From Deltaproteobacteria bacterium (GTDB taxonomy: Bacteria; Myxococcota_A; UBA9160; JAJDAL01): 64,000 bases of DNA. A program made the position numbers and the translations under genes. Location: the NCBI GenBank assembly GCA_029261875.1, contig JAJDAL010000041.1, positions 36,383-100,382 of the forward strand, given 5' to 3'. This document shows positions 42,745 to 52,705 of this stretch, piece by piece (position 1 is the stretch's first letter; every line of letters starts with the position of its first letter). Under the pieces are notes generated by a model that was not told the origin of the DNA, did not search any database, and saw only the letters and a list, made by a program, of their open reading frames with translations.

Positions 42745-43065
42745 TCAGGATTCGGGAAACGCGTCTTCCAGGGCGCGCTGAACGTCCGGTTCGACGTGGA
42801 TGAATTCCAAGCCCACTTCGGTCGTGAAGGCGTCCACCTCCGTCGCCCACGCCACCTTCCCCACCGCTTGCACGGCCTGGTCCTCGAGGCTGAAGGTCAC
42901 GCGCAGAACCTCGCCGTAGTTGATCTCGCATCCGATCACTTGAAACTGCAGCCCGCCCACGGACAGATTGCTGCTGACGGCCAGCTTTCCGGCGTCGTCT
43001 TCGAGGGAGTAGGAGATCACCTGCTCGGAATCGATTCGCGCGTATTTGCGTCGCTCGCGTCCCAC
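42745..43065 (-). CDS. PilZ domain protein
   Basis: 106 residues consisting of one PilZ domain, a cyclic di-GMP receptor. The N-terminal RRKYARI supplies the RxxxR motif and SNLSVGGL the (D/N)xSxxG motif, both needed for c-di-GMP binding. LRVTFSLED and VAWATEV are the typical barrel strands. Start is GTG at 43065. It stands alone between the GpgS-like and polymerase-like genes, about 95 bases from each. Control of the polysaccharide or motility by c-di-GMP is possible; the target is unknown. Confidence 0.88.
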   Translation of the reverse strand: MGRERRKYARIDSEQVISYSLEDDAGKLAVSSNLSVGGLQFQVIGCEINYGEVLRVTFSLEDQAVQAVGKVAWATEVDAFTTEVGLEFIHVEPDVQRALEDAFPES

Positions 43066-43157
43066 CGCTGCCCCCCGGCCGAAATGGCGTGCCCCCCCTC
43101 CTTCGGCCAGCGGCGGCCGGCGCTTGAGACGCTCGAAGTCGATTGCTCAGTGGTGAC

Positions 43158-44216
43158 TTAGGAAAACAGGTCGAGTTGCCGGTCATCTGCGAGTTCGCGA
43201 GACAGGCCCGCCAGGGAGATCCCCAGCAGACGAACGCGGCGGGATCCCACCTGCGTCAGTCCCAGGAGTTCGAGGGCCAGGGCTTGGACCTGGCGAGCGG
43301 CGCCGACGCGTCTCGGGAGCTTGCGGCTGCGCGTGGTCGTCTCGCCGTCCGCGTAGCGCACCTTGATCGCGATCCGGCAGGCGCTGAGTCCGTCCCGCCG
43401 CAACGCCTCTTCGAGGCCGGAGGACAGCTCCTGGAGGCGGTCGGAGATGGCCGCCATATCGAACTCCTCGCTGGGAAAGGTCACCTCCTGGCTGACGGAT
43501 TGGGGGTGCCGCGCAACCCCGACCCGCGAATCGTCGTGACCGCGCGCGAGTTCCCAGATCGTCAATCCATGGTTCCCGAGATCCCGCTCGAGGGGCTCGG
43601 GGTCCAACGCCGCCAACTCACCGACCGTCTGCGCGCCCAGGGCCGCCAGACGGTCTCGCGTCTTGGGCCCCACCGCCGGAAGACGCGTCACCGGCAGCGG
43701 GCGCAAATAGCCTTGGACGGCCCCGTCGGGCACCCGACAAACCGGCTGGGCATTGCGATCCTTCGCCGCCAGTCGGGCAACGAATTTGATGGGCGCGATT
43801 CCCACGCGCAGGGGCAAACCGAGTTCTTCGCGGACCCGGTCGCAGAGCGTGGCCGCCGTCTGCTCCGGCGCCGCGACGCGCTTCGGATCTTCGAGGAACG
43901 CCCCGTCGAGCCCCAGGGTCTCGAAGCGTTCGAAGCCGGATCGCAGGCTCGCCATCAATTGTTTGGAGATTTCCCGGTAGCGCCGCATATCGGTTCGCAG
44001 GGCGCGCGCGTGTGGACACAGCTCGAGGGCCTCGAGCATCGGCATCGCGTCCCGAACCCCGACGTCGCAGGCGTCTTGCGTCGCCGACTGGACGAGGCCG
44101 CGTTTGCGCGGGTCCCCGCCGACGATGATGGGCCGCCCCTCGAGCGAACGGTCGCGCACCCGCTCCACCTCCGCGTAGAAGTTCGGCACGAACGCGAACA
44201 GGACGGCGCGCGTCAC
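43158..44216 (-). CDS. Y-family DNA polymerase (DinB-like) homologue lacking catalytic acids
   Basis: 352 residues over the full polymerase IV layout: palm/fingers, thumb with VTRLPAVGPKTRDRL helix-hairpin-helix (about residues 177-190) and little finger. The normal DMDAFFASVE metal motif reads FVPNFYAEVE, so both Asp residues are lost. The SLDEAYLD motif reads GLDGAFLE, so the catalytic Glu is Gly105. The C-terminus ends QLDLF plus Ser, a good beta-clamp-binding motif. It should be non-catalytic, like ImuB in mutasome systems, but no ImuA or DnaE2 is adjacent. Start GTG at 44216 overlaps the acylase stop. Confidence 0.85.
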   Translation of the reverse strand: MTRAVLFAFVPNFYAEVERVRDRSLEGRPIIVGGDPRKRGLVQSATQDACDVGVRDAMPMLEALELCPHARALRTDMRRYREISKQLMASLRSGFERFETLGLDGAFLEDPKRVAAPEQTAATLCDRVREELGLPLRVGIAPIKFVARLAAKDRNAQPVCRVPDGAVQGYLRPLPVTRLPAVGPKTRDRLAALGAQTVGELAALDPEPLERDLGNHGLTIWELARGHDDSRVGVARHPQSVSQEVTFPSEEFDMAAISDRLQELSSGLEEALRRDGLSACRIAIKVRYADGETTTRSRKLPRRVGAARQVQALALELLGLTQVGSRRVRLLGISLAGLSRELADDRQLDLFS

Positions 44217-46690
44217 GGAACGGGCTCGATGGTGAGGGTCGCCGCCGCGCGCTCCGCGAGTACCAGGGGATCGGTGACCAACAGGCCGGGTTTGGCGGCG
44301 AGCCAACGCGCGACGCCATCCGCGGCATGGGGGTGTTGCGGATGCCCGGATTGCCCGGGCGCCAGGGCGACATGCGCTTTGTCGAGCTCCGATGTATCGA
44401 CCACCCAACGGAAGCCCGAGATCGCCCGCACTTCGAAATCCCCGCCCAGTTCGTATTCCGACAACGCGACCGAAAGCCCTCCGCCCGGGAGCGGGTACGG
44501 TCCCAAAGCGCGCCCCCCGTTGGCGCCGGGGTAGAGGGGGCGAAAGAACAGGCGATGAAAACGCCCCCAGGCCCATTTCTCACGGTTGGCGCCGGCGCGC
44601 ACGGACAGGTCGAGCCAAGTGCGCTCCAGCGTATCGCGCACCAACGCACCCGCCTCGCGTCGAGCACGCCCGGCCGCGCGCCCCGCGACCTCCTCGAGCA
44701 TTTCACTCAGCACCGCAACCGGGTTCCCGCGCGCCAGGGCGAGATAGCGGGTCAACAAGTCGGGCCCGAGTTCGGGACCCAGCATCCCCGCCACCAATCG
44801 CTCGAGAAAAGCGTGATAGAGAGAGGCTTCGACACTTCCCACGTGGGCGTCGCCGTCCCAGGCGCGCAGGCGCTCCGCGACTTCCGCGGCCTCGGGCGAA
44901 AGCGCGCTCGGCTCGAGCAGCGCTAGGGCCGTGCGAATCAAGCGCGTGGACCGCGCCAGGTGGGGATCGGTTTGTATCGCCATCAGCGCGTGAACGTCGA
45001 TGTCGCCGTTCGATTGCGCGTGACGCAAACGAGTCGCGATTCGCTTCGACCGTTCGCCCGTGCGCCAGAGCGGTTCGAGCAAAGGCTCCGGCGCGTCCGG
45101 GTCTTCGCCGACCGGAACCGGTAGGTGATCGTCGGCCGCGATGACCCAAGGCTGCTCGGCCAACGACGCGCGAGGGAGTCGGGCAAAGGGAATTCGTCCC
45201 TTCCAATCGTGAAAACCGCTGGGTCCGGGGACCGGGACGAGTCCGGTCGGCTCCGGCCGATCCGGCACGAACCCCGCGACTTGCAGCCCCCCGTCGCCCC
45301 GGGCGTCGGCGAACACCAACGCCAAAACGGGTTCGTGGTGGGTCGCCAAGCGGCGCCGAAACAGCGGCGCCGACCGTGCCCGCGCCGCTGCCATCAGCGC
45401 CCCCACGCCGTTGCCCGGCCGGGTGCCCCCCCAGCCGATCGAACGCGGTTCATCGGGGTCGCCCACGAAGCTGTGAATCAGCGGACCGCGCGGCGTTTCG
45501 TACACCGCGAGCGATCGCTCCTCGCCCTCCCGGACCCGGAGAATCTCATGGCGAACTTTCAGCGGCTTCCAGCGGCGTCCATTGAAGTAACGCGGCGGAT
45601 CGTCGAGACGCACGCTCTCGTGAAACACATCCGTCACCGAGAGCAAGGCGTTGGTGGCCGCCCAGGCGACGGAACGGTTGCTTCCGGTCCAAAACACCGG
45701 AACGCCCGGTAGGGTCGCCCCCAGCACTTCGAGTTCCCCGCCGCGAATGTGGGCCACGTAGAGCGCGGCCGGAATGGTCGCCTCCAGGTGGGCGTCTGCG
45801 GCCAACAAGGGGCTTCCGCCGCGGGCCGCCTCCCCCGCCACCACCCAGGCACTGCTCCCCGCGTGTCGGCTGCGCAAACCCGCCATGGCGCGCAGCGGGT
45901 CGCGCCAACTCCCCGACTGCGCCGCGCGCTCCGTGGGCGCGGGAAAAGAGGCGCTCGGCGGACGCTCCGGGAAGTACCGACGCGAGCGGGACGCACCGAG
46001 ATGCCGCACCACGGCCACGAGCCATTCCGTGGCCTCGAGGGTTTCAGACAGCCCCCAGGACCAATGCTTCACCAGCGCCAGGCTATCGGCGGGGGACCAA
46101 TCTTCGAGGGGCGTTCCCGCCTGCCGGAGCGCGAGCGGGAGCGCCGCCACGCCGCTGCGGATTCGCTCGAGACGCGCGTTGACACCGCGCGCGTAGGCTT
46201 CGAGGCGCGCTCGCGTCTTCGTGTCCAGTCTCGACACCTCCGCGTCCGCGTGGTGTCCGATTCCCAGCGTGCGGGCCAAGCGGTCTCCCGCCACACCGGC
46301 CTCGCCCAACCATTCGGCGCTGCGTCCGCGCGCGGCCGCCCGCAGCCAAACCATGTGCGCCAGCCGGTCTTGCGCGTGGGCAAAGCCGAGCCCGAAATAG
46401 GCATCGGCTTCGGACTGGGCATACACGTGGGGCACCCCGCCCGCGTCGCGCAATATCTCGAGCGACATCGAGTGCCCGGGGAGGACAATTCGCCCCTCGC
46501 TGACGGGAAATGCCGCTTCGTGCGCGCCGCGCCCGGATCGCTCGCAGGCAATCGGCAACAGCGCGAGCAACGCACCGAGAAATGCGGTGCGCCGTCCCCA
46601 ACCCCGATAAAACGGCTTCGGCCCGGGCACAGAATGAGCCCCTCCTGCTTCGAAGAGTACGCGAGCGCCCATCCTACAGCTCCGGTACAT
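44213..46690 (-). CDS. Penicillin acylase family protein, probable lipoprotein
   Basis: 825-residue Ntn-hydrolase precursor of the penicillin amidase family. A hydrophobic segment at about 36-48 ending in LPIAC (Cys49) suggests lipoprotein export. GSSAWVVAG near residue 279 carries the Ser expected to become the N-terminal nucleophile of the beta subunit after self-cleavage; LLAADAHL and FWTGSNRSVAWAATN are conserved beta-chain blocks. Family members hydrolyse penicillins, acyl-homoserine lactones or other amides. ATG at 46690 has an upstream AAGGCGGAG and is preferred; ATG at 46672 is an alternative. It is divergent from gap by 33 bases. Confidence 0.88.
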   Translation of the reverse strand: MYRSCRMGARVLFEAGGAHSVPGPKPFYRGWGRRTAFLGALLALLPIACERSGRGAHEAAFPVSEGRIVLPGHSMSLEILRDAGGVPHVYAQSEADAYFGLGFAHAQDRLAHMVWLRAAARGRSAEWLGEAGVAGDRLARTLGIGHHADAEVSRLDTKTRARLEAYARGVNARLERIRSGVAALPLALRQAGTPLEDWSPADSLALVKHWSWGLSETLEATEWLVAVVRHLGASRSRRYFPERPPSASFPAPTERAAQSGSWRDPLRAMAGLRSRHAGSSAWVVAGEAARGGSPLLAADAHLEATIPAALYVAHIRGGELEVLGATLPGVPVFWTGSNRSVAWAATNALLSVTDVFHESVRLDDPPRYFNGRRWKPLKVRHEILRVREGEERSLAVYETPRGPLIHSFVGDPDEPRSIGWGGTRPGNGVGALMAAARARSAPLFRRRLATHHEPVLALVFADARGDGGLQVAGFVPDRPEPTGLVPVPGPSGFHDWKGRIPFARLPRASLAEQPWVIAADDHLPVPVGEDPDAPEPLLEPLWRTGERSKRIATRLRHAQSNGDIDVHALMAIQTDPHLARSTRLIRTALALLEPSALSPEAAEVAERLRAWDGDAHVGSVEASLYHAFLERLVAGMLGPELGPDLLTRYLALARGNPVAVLSEMLEEVAGRAAGRARREAGALVRDTLERTWLDLSVRAGANREKWAWGRFHRLFFRPLYPGANGGRALGPYPLPGGGLSVALSEYELGGDFEVRAISGFRWVVDTSELDKAHVALAPGQSGHPQHPHAADGVARWLAAKPGLLVTDPLVLAERAAATLTIEPVP

Positions 46691-46705
46691 TTCTCCGCCT
46701 TCTAA

Positions 46706-47722
<1,017 letters not shown>

Positions 47723-47730
47723 CGCGAGCC

Positions 47731-48918
47731 GTGAACGTCGCATCGCTGGATGATCTTCTGGCGCAACCGGGCGGGTTGCGCGGCGAGCGGGTTTTCGTGC
47801 GAGCGGATCTCAACGTTCCGCTCGACGCCGGTCAGATCGGCGACGACACGCGAATCCGCGCCTCGCTCCCCACGCTGCAACGCCTGGTGGAAGCCGGCGC
47901 CCGCGTGGTACTCGCCTCTCATCTCGGGCGCCCCAAGGGCCAGGCCAAGCCCGAACTCTCGCTGAAACCCGTGGCGGTCCGACTCTCGGAGCATCTCGGT
48001 CGACCGGTTCAACATGTTTCCGATTGCGTGGGGGAGGAAGCGGAGCGCAGCGCCAACGCCCTGGGCGAAGGCGATGTGCTGTTGCTGGAAAACCTGCGCT
48101 TCCACAAGGGAGAGACCGACAACGACCCCGCGTTCTGCGCCGCCCTCGCACGCCTGGCCGACGTTTACGTCAACGACGCCTTCGGGGCCGCGCACCGCGC
48201 CCACGCTTCGACCGCGGGCCTGCCGGCCCTGGTGGAGCGCCGCGCAGCAGGCGACTTGCTCCTGGCGGAACTCAAGAGCCTGCGGCGCGTGATCGAGCCC
48301 GAGCGTCCCCTGCTGTGCATCCTCGGCGGCGCCAAGGTGTCGGACAAACTTCGCGTGCTCGAAGCCCTGGCCAAGCGCGCCGACGTGCTCGCCATCGGGG
48401 GCGCCATGGCGTACACGTTCCTGCGCGCGAACGGGGAAGCCACCGGGACTTCGCTGGTCGAAGAGGATCGCCTCGAAGACGCGGTACGGGTCGCCGAAGC
48501 CGCAACGGCGTCGGGACACGAATTGCTGCTTCCATCGGACCACGTCGTCGCGCAACGCATCGATCCCGACGCGCCCACGCAGATCGTGAGACAGATCCCC
48601 GACGGTTGGATGGGCGTCGACATCGGCCCCGAGACCCGCGCGCTCTACGCCGCGAAGGCCGCAAAGGCCCGCACCATTTTTTGGAACGGCCCCGTCGGGA
48701 TCTTCGAGATCGAAGCCTTCGCGGCGGGAACGAAGGCCGTTGCGCGCGCGGTAGCGGACTCGAGTGCGCTTTCGATCGTGGGTGGCGGAGATTCCCTCGC
48801 CGCCGCGAACCGGATGGGTGTCGGGGACCGGATCTCTCACCTCTCGACCGGAGGCGGTGCCTCCCTCGAATACGTCCAGGGCTTGGCCCTGCCCGGCGTA
48901 GTCGCATTGGAGCGTTGA
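47731..48918 (+). CDS. pgk: Phosphoglycerate kinase
   Basis: 395-residue glycolytic kinase transferring phosphate from 1,3-bisphosphoglycerate to ADP. RVFVRADLNVPLD near the N-terminus, SHLGRPKG (about 66-73), LENLRFHKGE and the nucleotide-binding STGGGASLEY near the C-terminus are all conserved. Start GTG at 47731 (VNVASLDDLL), 8 bases after the gap stop; longer in-frame readings overlap gap and are rejected. Followed by tpiA with a 2-base gap. Confidence 0.98.
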   Translation: MNVASLDDLLAQPGGLRGERVFVRADLNVPLDAGQIGDDTRIRASLPTLQRLVEAGARVVLASHLGRPKGQAKPELSLKPVAVRLSEHLGRPVQHVSDCVGEEAERSANALGEGDVLLLENLRFHKGETDNDPAFCAALARLADVYVNDAFGAAHRAHASTAGLPALVERRAAGDLLLAELKSLRRVIEPERPLLCILGGAKVSDKLRVLEALAKRADVLAIGGAMAYTFLRANGEATGTSLVEEDRLEDAVRVAEAATASGHELLLPSDHVVAQRIDPDAPTQIVRQIPDGWMGVDIGPETRALYAAKAAKARTIFWNGPVGIFEIEAFAAGTKAVARAVADSSALSIVGGGDSLAAANRMGVGDRISHLSTGGGASLEYVQGLALPGVVALER

Positions 48919-48920
48919 AC

Positions 48921-49688
48921 GTGCGCAAGCCCATCCTCGCCGCAAATTGGAAGATGCATAAGACCGTCGCCGAAGCCGTACGCTTCGCCGAGGAATTCGC
49001 CAAGGCACTGGGCGATGAACAGAGCGTCGACGCCGTCATCGCACCGCCCTTCCACGCGCTGGCGGCCGTTGGACCGGTCCTCGCGGGCTGCAGTGCCGAG
49101 CTTTCCGCCCAGAACGTCCACCCCGAGGAAAAGGGAGCGTTCACCGGCGAAATTTCGCCCGGCATGCTCGCGGATCTCGGCTGCGGTTACACCATCGTGG
49201 GCCACAGCGAGCGCCGGGCCCTGTTCGGCGAAGACGACGCCTTCATCGCGCGCAAGGCCGCGGCCCTGCTCGCCCATCAGATCCGCCCGATCGTTTGCGT
49301 GGGCGAATCCCTCGAAGACCGGGAGGCCAATCGCACCCTCGACGTGGTGGGGGGCCAACTCCAGGGCAGCCTGGCGGAGATCCCGTCCGACCGGGCGGCG
49401 GAGATCGTGGTCGCCTACGAACCGGTGTGGGCGATCGGCACCGGGCGCACTGCAACCCCCGAAATCGCCCAGGAAGTGCACGGATTCATCCGCGAGCGCC
49501 TGAGCGCGCGCTTTGGTCCCACCGGAGCCGAGATTCGCATTCAGTACGGCGGATCGGTAAAACCCGACAACATTCGCGAGCTGATGGCGCAAGCCGACAT
49601 CGACGGCGCGTTGGTAGGAGGCGCGAGCCTCGACGCGACGAGTTTCCTGCAGATCGTTACATTCGGTCGCAGCGAGGGGTCCGCATGA
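48921..49688 (+). CDS. tpiA: Triosephosphate isomerase
   Basis: 255-residue TIM barrel enzyme interconverting dihydroxyacetone phosphate and glyceraldehyde 3-phosphate. AANWKMHKT gives the Lys and Asn near residues 9-12, VGHSERR the catalytic His, and YEPVWAIGTG the catalytic Glu; YGGSVKPDN and GALVGGASL bind the phosphate. Start GTG at 48921 is taken; TTG at 48915 in the same frame would overlap pgk. The end overlaps the secG start by four bases. Confidence 0.98.
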   Translation: MRKPILAANWKMHKTVAEAVRFAEEFAKALGDEQSVDAVIAPPFHALAAVGPVLAGCSAELSAQNVHPEEKGAFTGEISPGMLADLGCGYTIVGHSERRALFGEDDAFIARKAAALLAHQIRPIVCVGESLEDREANRTLDVVGGQLQGSLAEIPSDRAAEIVVAYEPVWAIGTGRTATPEIAQEVHGFIRERLSARFGPTGAEIRIQYGGSVKPDNIRELMAQADIDGALVGGASLDATSFLQIVTFGRSEGSA

Positions 49689-50140
49689 CACTGTTTTTGA
49701 CCGTTCTCCACGTAATGGTCTGTTTGGTATTGATCGCAGTCGTGCTCGTACAGCGCGGCAAAGGCGCGGAGATGGGCGCGGTTTTCGGCGGCGGAGCGAG
49801 TTCCACCGTATTCGGTTCGCGCGGCGCGGGAAACTTCCTCACGAAGCTCACGACCGCGTGCGCGATCATCTTCATGATCACCAGCCTTACCCTCGCCTAC
49901 ATGGGTACGGATTCCTCGACGAGCTCTCTCTTCGATGAAAGCATCCCCGGCGAAGTCCCGGCCGCGGAAACCGTCACGCCCACGGAGCCGGACGCGGCCG
50001 GTGAAGGCGAGAGCCTGGGTGGCTTCGAAGAAGTCGCGCCTCCGGTGACCCCGGAGAGCAGCGCCCCGGACGAGGCCGCACGCCTCGGGGCCGGGGACCC
50101 GGCGCCGGAGCCCATCCCGGAAGCGCCGACGAACCCCTAG
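49685..50140 (+). CDS. secG: Preprotein translocase subunit SecG
   Basis: Small subunit of the SecYEG channel, 151 residues. Two hydrophobic segments at about 3-22 and 53-72 flank the conserved GKGAEMGAVFGGGASSTVFGS-type loop. The last 75 residues are an acidic, Pro- and Glu-rich tail (ETVTPTEPDAAGEG) longer than in E. coli SecG; similar tails occur in other deltaproteobacterial-type SecG. The tpiA-secG linkage followed by tRNA-Leu is a well-known gene order. No clear terminator is seen after it. Confidence 0.95.
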   Translation: MTLFLTVLHVMVCLVLIAVVLVQRGKGAEMGAVFGGGASSTVFGSRGAGNFLTKLTTACAIIFMITSLTLAYMGTDSSTSSLFDESIPGEVPAAETVTPTEPDAAGEGESLGGFEEVAPPVTPESSAPDEAARLGAGDPAPEPIPEAPTNP

Positions 50141-50180
50141 GAAGGCGGCGCCGCGCGCGTATCTTCGCCAGCGAGGAGGC

Positions 50181-50200
50181 CGAAAAGCCCGTTTGGGCTT
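50181..50200 (-). terminator. Candidate intrinsic terminator downstream of tRNA-Leu
   Basis: On the minus strand, six-base arms at 50195-50200 and 50185-50190 enclose a four-base loop, followed by a short T run (to 50182). It lies about 25 bases after the tRNA 3' CCA. The stem is short and the T run brief, so termination would be modest. Confidence 0.4.
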
Positions 50201-50225
50201 GCCATAGGGCTGTCTGAGGGAAAAA

Positions 50226-50312
50226 TGGTGCGGCAGAGAGGATTCGAACCTCCACGGAGTTGCCCCCGCCAGCCCCTCAAGCTGGTGCGTCTACCAGTTC
50301 CGCCACTGCCGC
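50226..50312 (-). tRNA. tRNA-Leu (GAG)
   Basis: An 87-base tRNA including an encoded 3' CCA at 50226-50228. The acceptor stem pairs GCGGCAG at the 5' end with CTGCCGC. The anticodon stem CCAGC/GCTGG encloses the loop TTGAGGG, giving anticodon GAG at 50276-50278. GGTTCGAATCC forms the T arm, and the long variable arm is as expected for a class II leucine tRNA. It lies antisense just after secG, a common placement next to this operon. Confidence 0.97.
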
Positions 50313-50424
50313 ACGAGAGGGCGCACGATAACGAAGCCCTCCGCATAGGCGCTAGACTTAGCGCACCCCAAGTTTTTTCGAGCCGGTCTGGACGGGAATC
50401 CGGCCGAATTCCAGGAGATTTCGA

Positions 50425-51219
50425 GTGGCATCCCCCGCCCCCATTCAAGCCCCCTCCCCCACGGCGCCCGGCGGCGCACCGGTGCGCGGTGTCCTGCACG
50501 AACTGAACGAGCTGGCGGAGCGCTATCCCGAATCGGATCTCTATCAATTCCGGAGCCTCGTGAGCGGCCACCAGTACCGACGGGTGTACGCGCTGTTCCA
50601 GCGCTACGTGAAACCCGGCGCTCACGTGCTCGATTGGGGCGCCGGCAACGGCCATTTCTCCTATTTCCTGTTGCGCGCGGGCTACCGGGTCTCGGCGTTT
50701 TCCTTCGACGAATGTCCGGTCCGGGAATGGATCCCCGAAGCGCCGTTCCGCTTCGTCCACGGAGACCCGGCGGAACCCGTCGCCCTGCCCTTCCCCAGCG
50801 GCAGTTTCGACGCCATCACCTCGATCGGTGTGCTCGAGCACGTGCGGGAGGTCGGGGGCAACGAGGCGAAGAGCCTGTCGGAATTCCGGCGCTTGCTGCG
50901 CCCAGGCGGAATGTTCGTCTGCGTTCATTTCCCGAATCGCTACAGCTGGATCGACTATCTGGCGCGCACGATTCCCGGCAAGCACCACCACGCCTACCGC
51001 TACACCCTGCAGGACATCGAAAAGCTGGTGAACGATGCAGGCTTCGAATTGCTCGAGACGTCGCGCTACGGCCTGCTACCGCGAAACTTCTGGGGACGGC
51101 TGCCGGGACGCCGGTCGGAACCGCTGGCGCGGGCCTGGGACCAACTCGACGAAACCCTGAGCGGACCCTTGTCGGGAATCTGCCAGAACTACCTCTTCGC
51201 AGCGCGCAAGATCGAATAG
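50425..51219 (+). CDS. Class I SAM-dependent methyltransferase
   Basis: 264-residue methyltransferase. VLDWGAGNGHFSYFL at about 69-83 is SAM motif I, FPSGSFDAITSIGVLEHV matches motifs II-III of the Methyltransf_11 group, and LRPGGMFVCVHFPN follows. Start GTG at 50425 is preceded by AGGAG. The motif and YSWIDYLAR-type C-terminal region resemble methyltransferases that act on glycans or lipids. It stands alone between the tRNA and a convergent flavin reductase gene, 6 bases apart, so there is no operon context to define the substrate. Confidence 0.88.
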   Translation: MASPAPIQAPSPTAPGGAPVRGVLHELNELAERYPESDLYQFRSLVSGHQYRRVYALFQRYVKPGAHVLDWGAGNGHFSYFLLRAGYRVSAFSFDECPVREWIPEAPFRFVHGDPAEPVALPFPSGSFDAITSIGVLEHVREVGGNEAKSLSEFRRLLRPGGMFVCVHFPNRYSWIDYLARTIPGKHHHAYRYTLQDIEKLVNDAGFELLETSRYGLLPRNFWGRLPGRRSEPLARAWDQLDETLSGPLSGICQNYLFAARKIE

Positions 51220-51225
51220 TCGCGG

Positions 51226-51726
51226 TCAATCGGCGAGTGTGCGGTAGCGCCCGTCGAAATAAACCAGAGGAGACTGTTCGTCACAGTGCATTTCCAGCAC
51301 TTCGCCCACGTAGATGACGTGGTCCCCGGAGTCGTGGGCACCGACGACGCGACAGTCCAGCACCAACGCAGCCCCTGGAATGAAGGGAGCCCCGGTGACG
51401 CCCCGGCCGCATTCGAGTCCGTCGAAACGCCGGTCTTCCTGTACCGCGGAGGCGAACCGACTCGACAGGGCCTCCTGGCCCCGCGCCAGCACGTTGGCGG
51501 CGAAGTTGCCGCCCTCGGCAATCACCCCGTGGGTGTCCGAGGTCTTGTCGGCACAGATCAACACCAGGGGGGGCCGGGCGGAAACGCTGCTGAAGGCCGA
51601 CACCGTCATCCCGTGAACGCGGTCGCCCGAGCGCGCGGTCACGATGGTGACGCCACTCGCCCACTGGCGCAGTCCCCGCTTGAATTCCTCGACCCCTACC
51701 GGCACGTCGGGCGAGTCTATCGCCAC
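51226..51726 (-). CDS. Flavin reductase domain protein
   Basis: 166-residue flavin reductase-like domain (HpaC/NtaB/DIM6 family). FKRGLRQWASGVTIVT at the start, GMTVSAFSSVSARPPLVLIC and NFAANVLARGQ are the FMN-binding blocks, and GDHVIYVGEVLEMH the conserved His segment. Such proteins supply reduced FMN to a two-component monooxygenase; no partner lies beside it. Start is GTG at 51726, with GTG 51729 as alternative; the longer frame upstream is low-complexity and crosses the divergent gene's ribosome-binding site. Divergent from the DUF2090 gene. Confidence 0.88.
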   Translation of the reverse strand: MAIDSPDVPVGVEEFKRGLRQWASGVTIVTARSGDRVHGMTVSAFSSVSARPPLVLICADKTSDTHGVIAEGGNFAANVLARGQEALSSRFASAVQEDRRFDGLECGRGVTGAPFIPGAALVLDCRVVGAHDSGDHVIYVGEVLEMHCDEQSPLVYFDGRYRTLAD

Positions 51727-51782
51727 CACACCGCAACCGCTATTCTGGCCGCCCCTGAGAACCAAGAGGAGGAACGAAGAAC

Positions 51783-52685
51783 ATGGGTCTGGGTTACAAC
51801 AAGCCCCTCTACATCTTGCCCTTCGATCATCGCGGATCATTCCAAACGAAGATGTTCGGTTGGAAAGGCCAGCTGACGCCGGAGCAAACCGCGGAAATCG
51901 CCGACACCAAGAGAGTCGTGTACGACGGCTTCAAGGCGTCTCTGTCGTCCGTCGAAGCGTCCAAAGCCGGAATCCTGGTGGATGAACAGTTCGGCGCGGA
52001 CATCTTGCGCGACGCCAAGGCCAACGGATACATCACCGCCGTATCGACGGAAAAGAGTGGTCAGGAAGAATTCGACTTCGAGTACGGCGACGATTTCGGT
52101 GCGCACTTCGACAAGTTCGATCCGAATTTTTCGAAGGTGCTCGTGCGCTACAACTCCGAAGGCGACGCGGAAATGAACCGCCGCCAGGCGGAACGGCTGA
52201 AGCGCCTATCCGATCACCTCAAAGCCACCGACCGCGGCTACATGTTCGAGCTGCTCGTGCCCGCCACGAAGGCGCAGCTCGAGGCCGCCGGCGATTCGAA
52301 GGCATACGATCGCAAGCTCCGACCGGGGCTCATGATCAAGGCCATCCACGAGCTTCAAGACGCCGGCGTGGAAGCGGACGTGTGGAAAATCGAAGGCATC
52401 GACACCAAGGACGATTGCGCCAAGGTGGCGGAGGCCGCGCGCCGCAATGGCCGTGACGGGGTGGGCTGCATCATCTTGGGCCGCGGCGAAGACGACGTGA
52501 AGGTCCGCGAATGGCTTTCGGTGGCCGCCGGAGTTCCGGGCTTCATCGGGTTTGCCGTCGGACGCACGACCTTCTGGGATGCGCTCGTCGCCTTCCGCAA
52601 GGAGGGATTGTCGCGGGAGAAAGCGGCTTCTCGAATCGCAGACAACTACAAGACCTGGGTCGAGATCTTCGAAGCCGGTCTCTAG
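51783..52685 (+). CDS. DUF2090/IolC C-terminal-like aldolase-fold protein
   Basis: 300-residue stand-alone protein related to the DUF2090 domain found at the C-terminus of IolC (5-dehydro-2-deoxygluconokinase). LYILPFDHRGSF at 9-20 is the family hallmark, with GILVDEQFG, YMFELLVP, VWKIEGID and GCIILGRGED as successive TIM-barrel strands; conserved Lys and Glu residues lie in class I aldolase positions. A sugar-phosphate or inositol-derivative aldolase is likely but unproven. Start ATG at 51783 has an excellent AGGAGG. Followed by a strong terminator, it is a monocistronic gene. Confidence 0.85.
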   Translation: MGLGYNKPLYILPFDHRGSFQTKMFGWKGQLTPEQTAEIADTKRVVYDGFKASLSSVEASKAGILVDEQFGADILRDAKANGYITAVSTEKSGQEEFDFEYGDDFGAHFDKFDPNFSKVLVRYNSEGDAEMNRRQAERLKRLSDHLKATDRGYMFELLVPATKAQLEAAGDSKAYDRKLRPGLMIKAIHELQDAGVEADVWKIEGIDTKDDCAKVAEAARRNGRDGVGCIILGRGEDDVKVREWLSVAAGVPGFIGFAVGRTTFWDALVAFRKEGLSREKAASRIADNYKTWVEIFEAGL

Positions 52686-52705
52686 GTTCACCTTTCCAAA
52701 GCACT

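Noticed and set aside
50342..50371. TTGGGG and TATGCG on the minus strand upstream of tRNA-Leu
   Set aside because: Both elements match the consensus weakly and the spacing had to be adjusted to 18; considered chance in this sequence.
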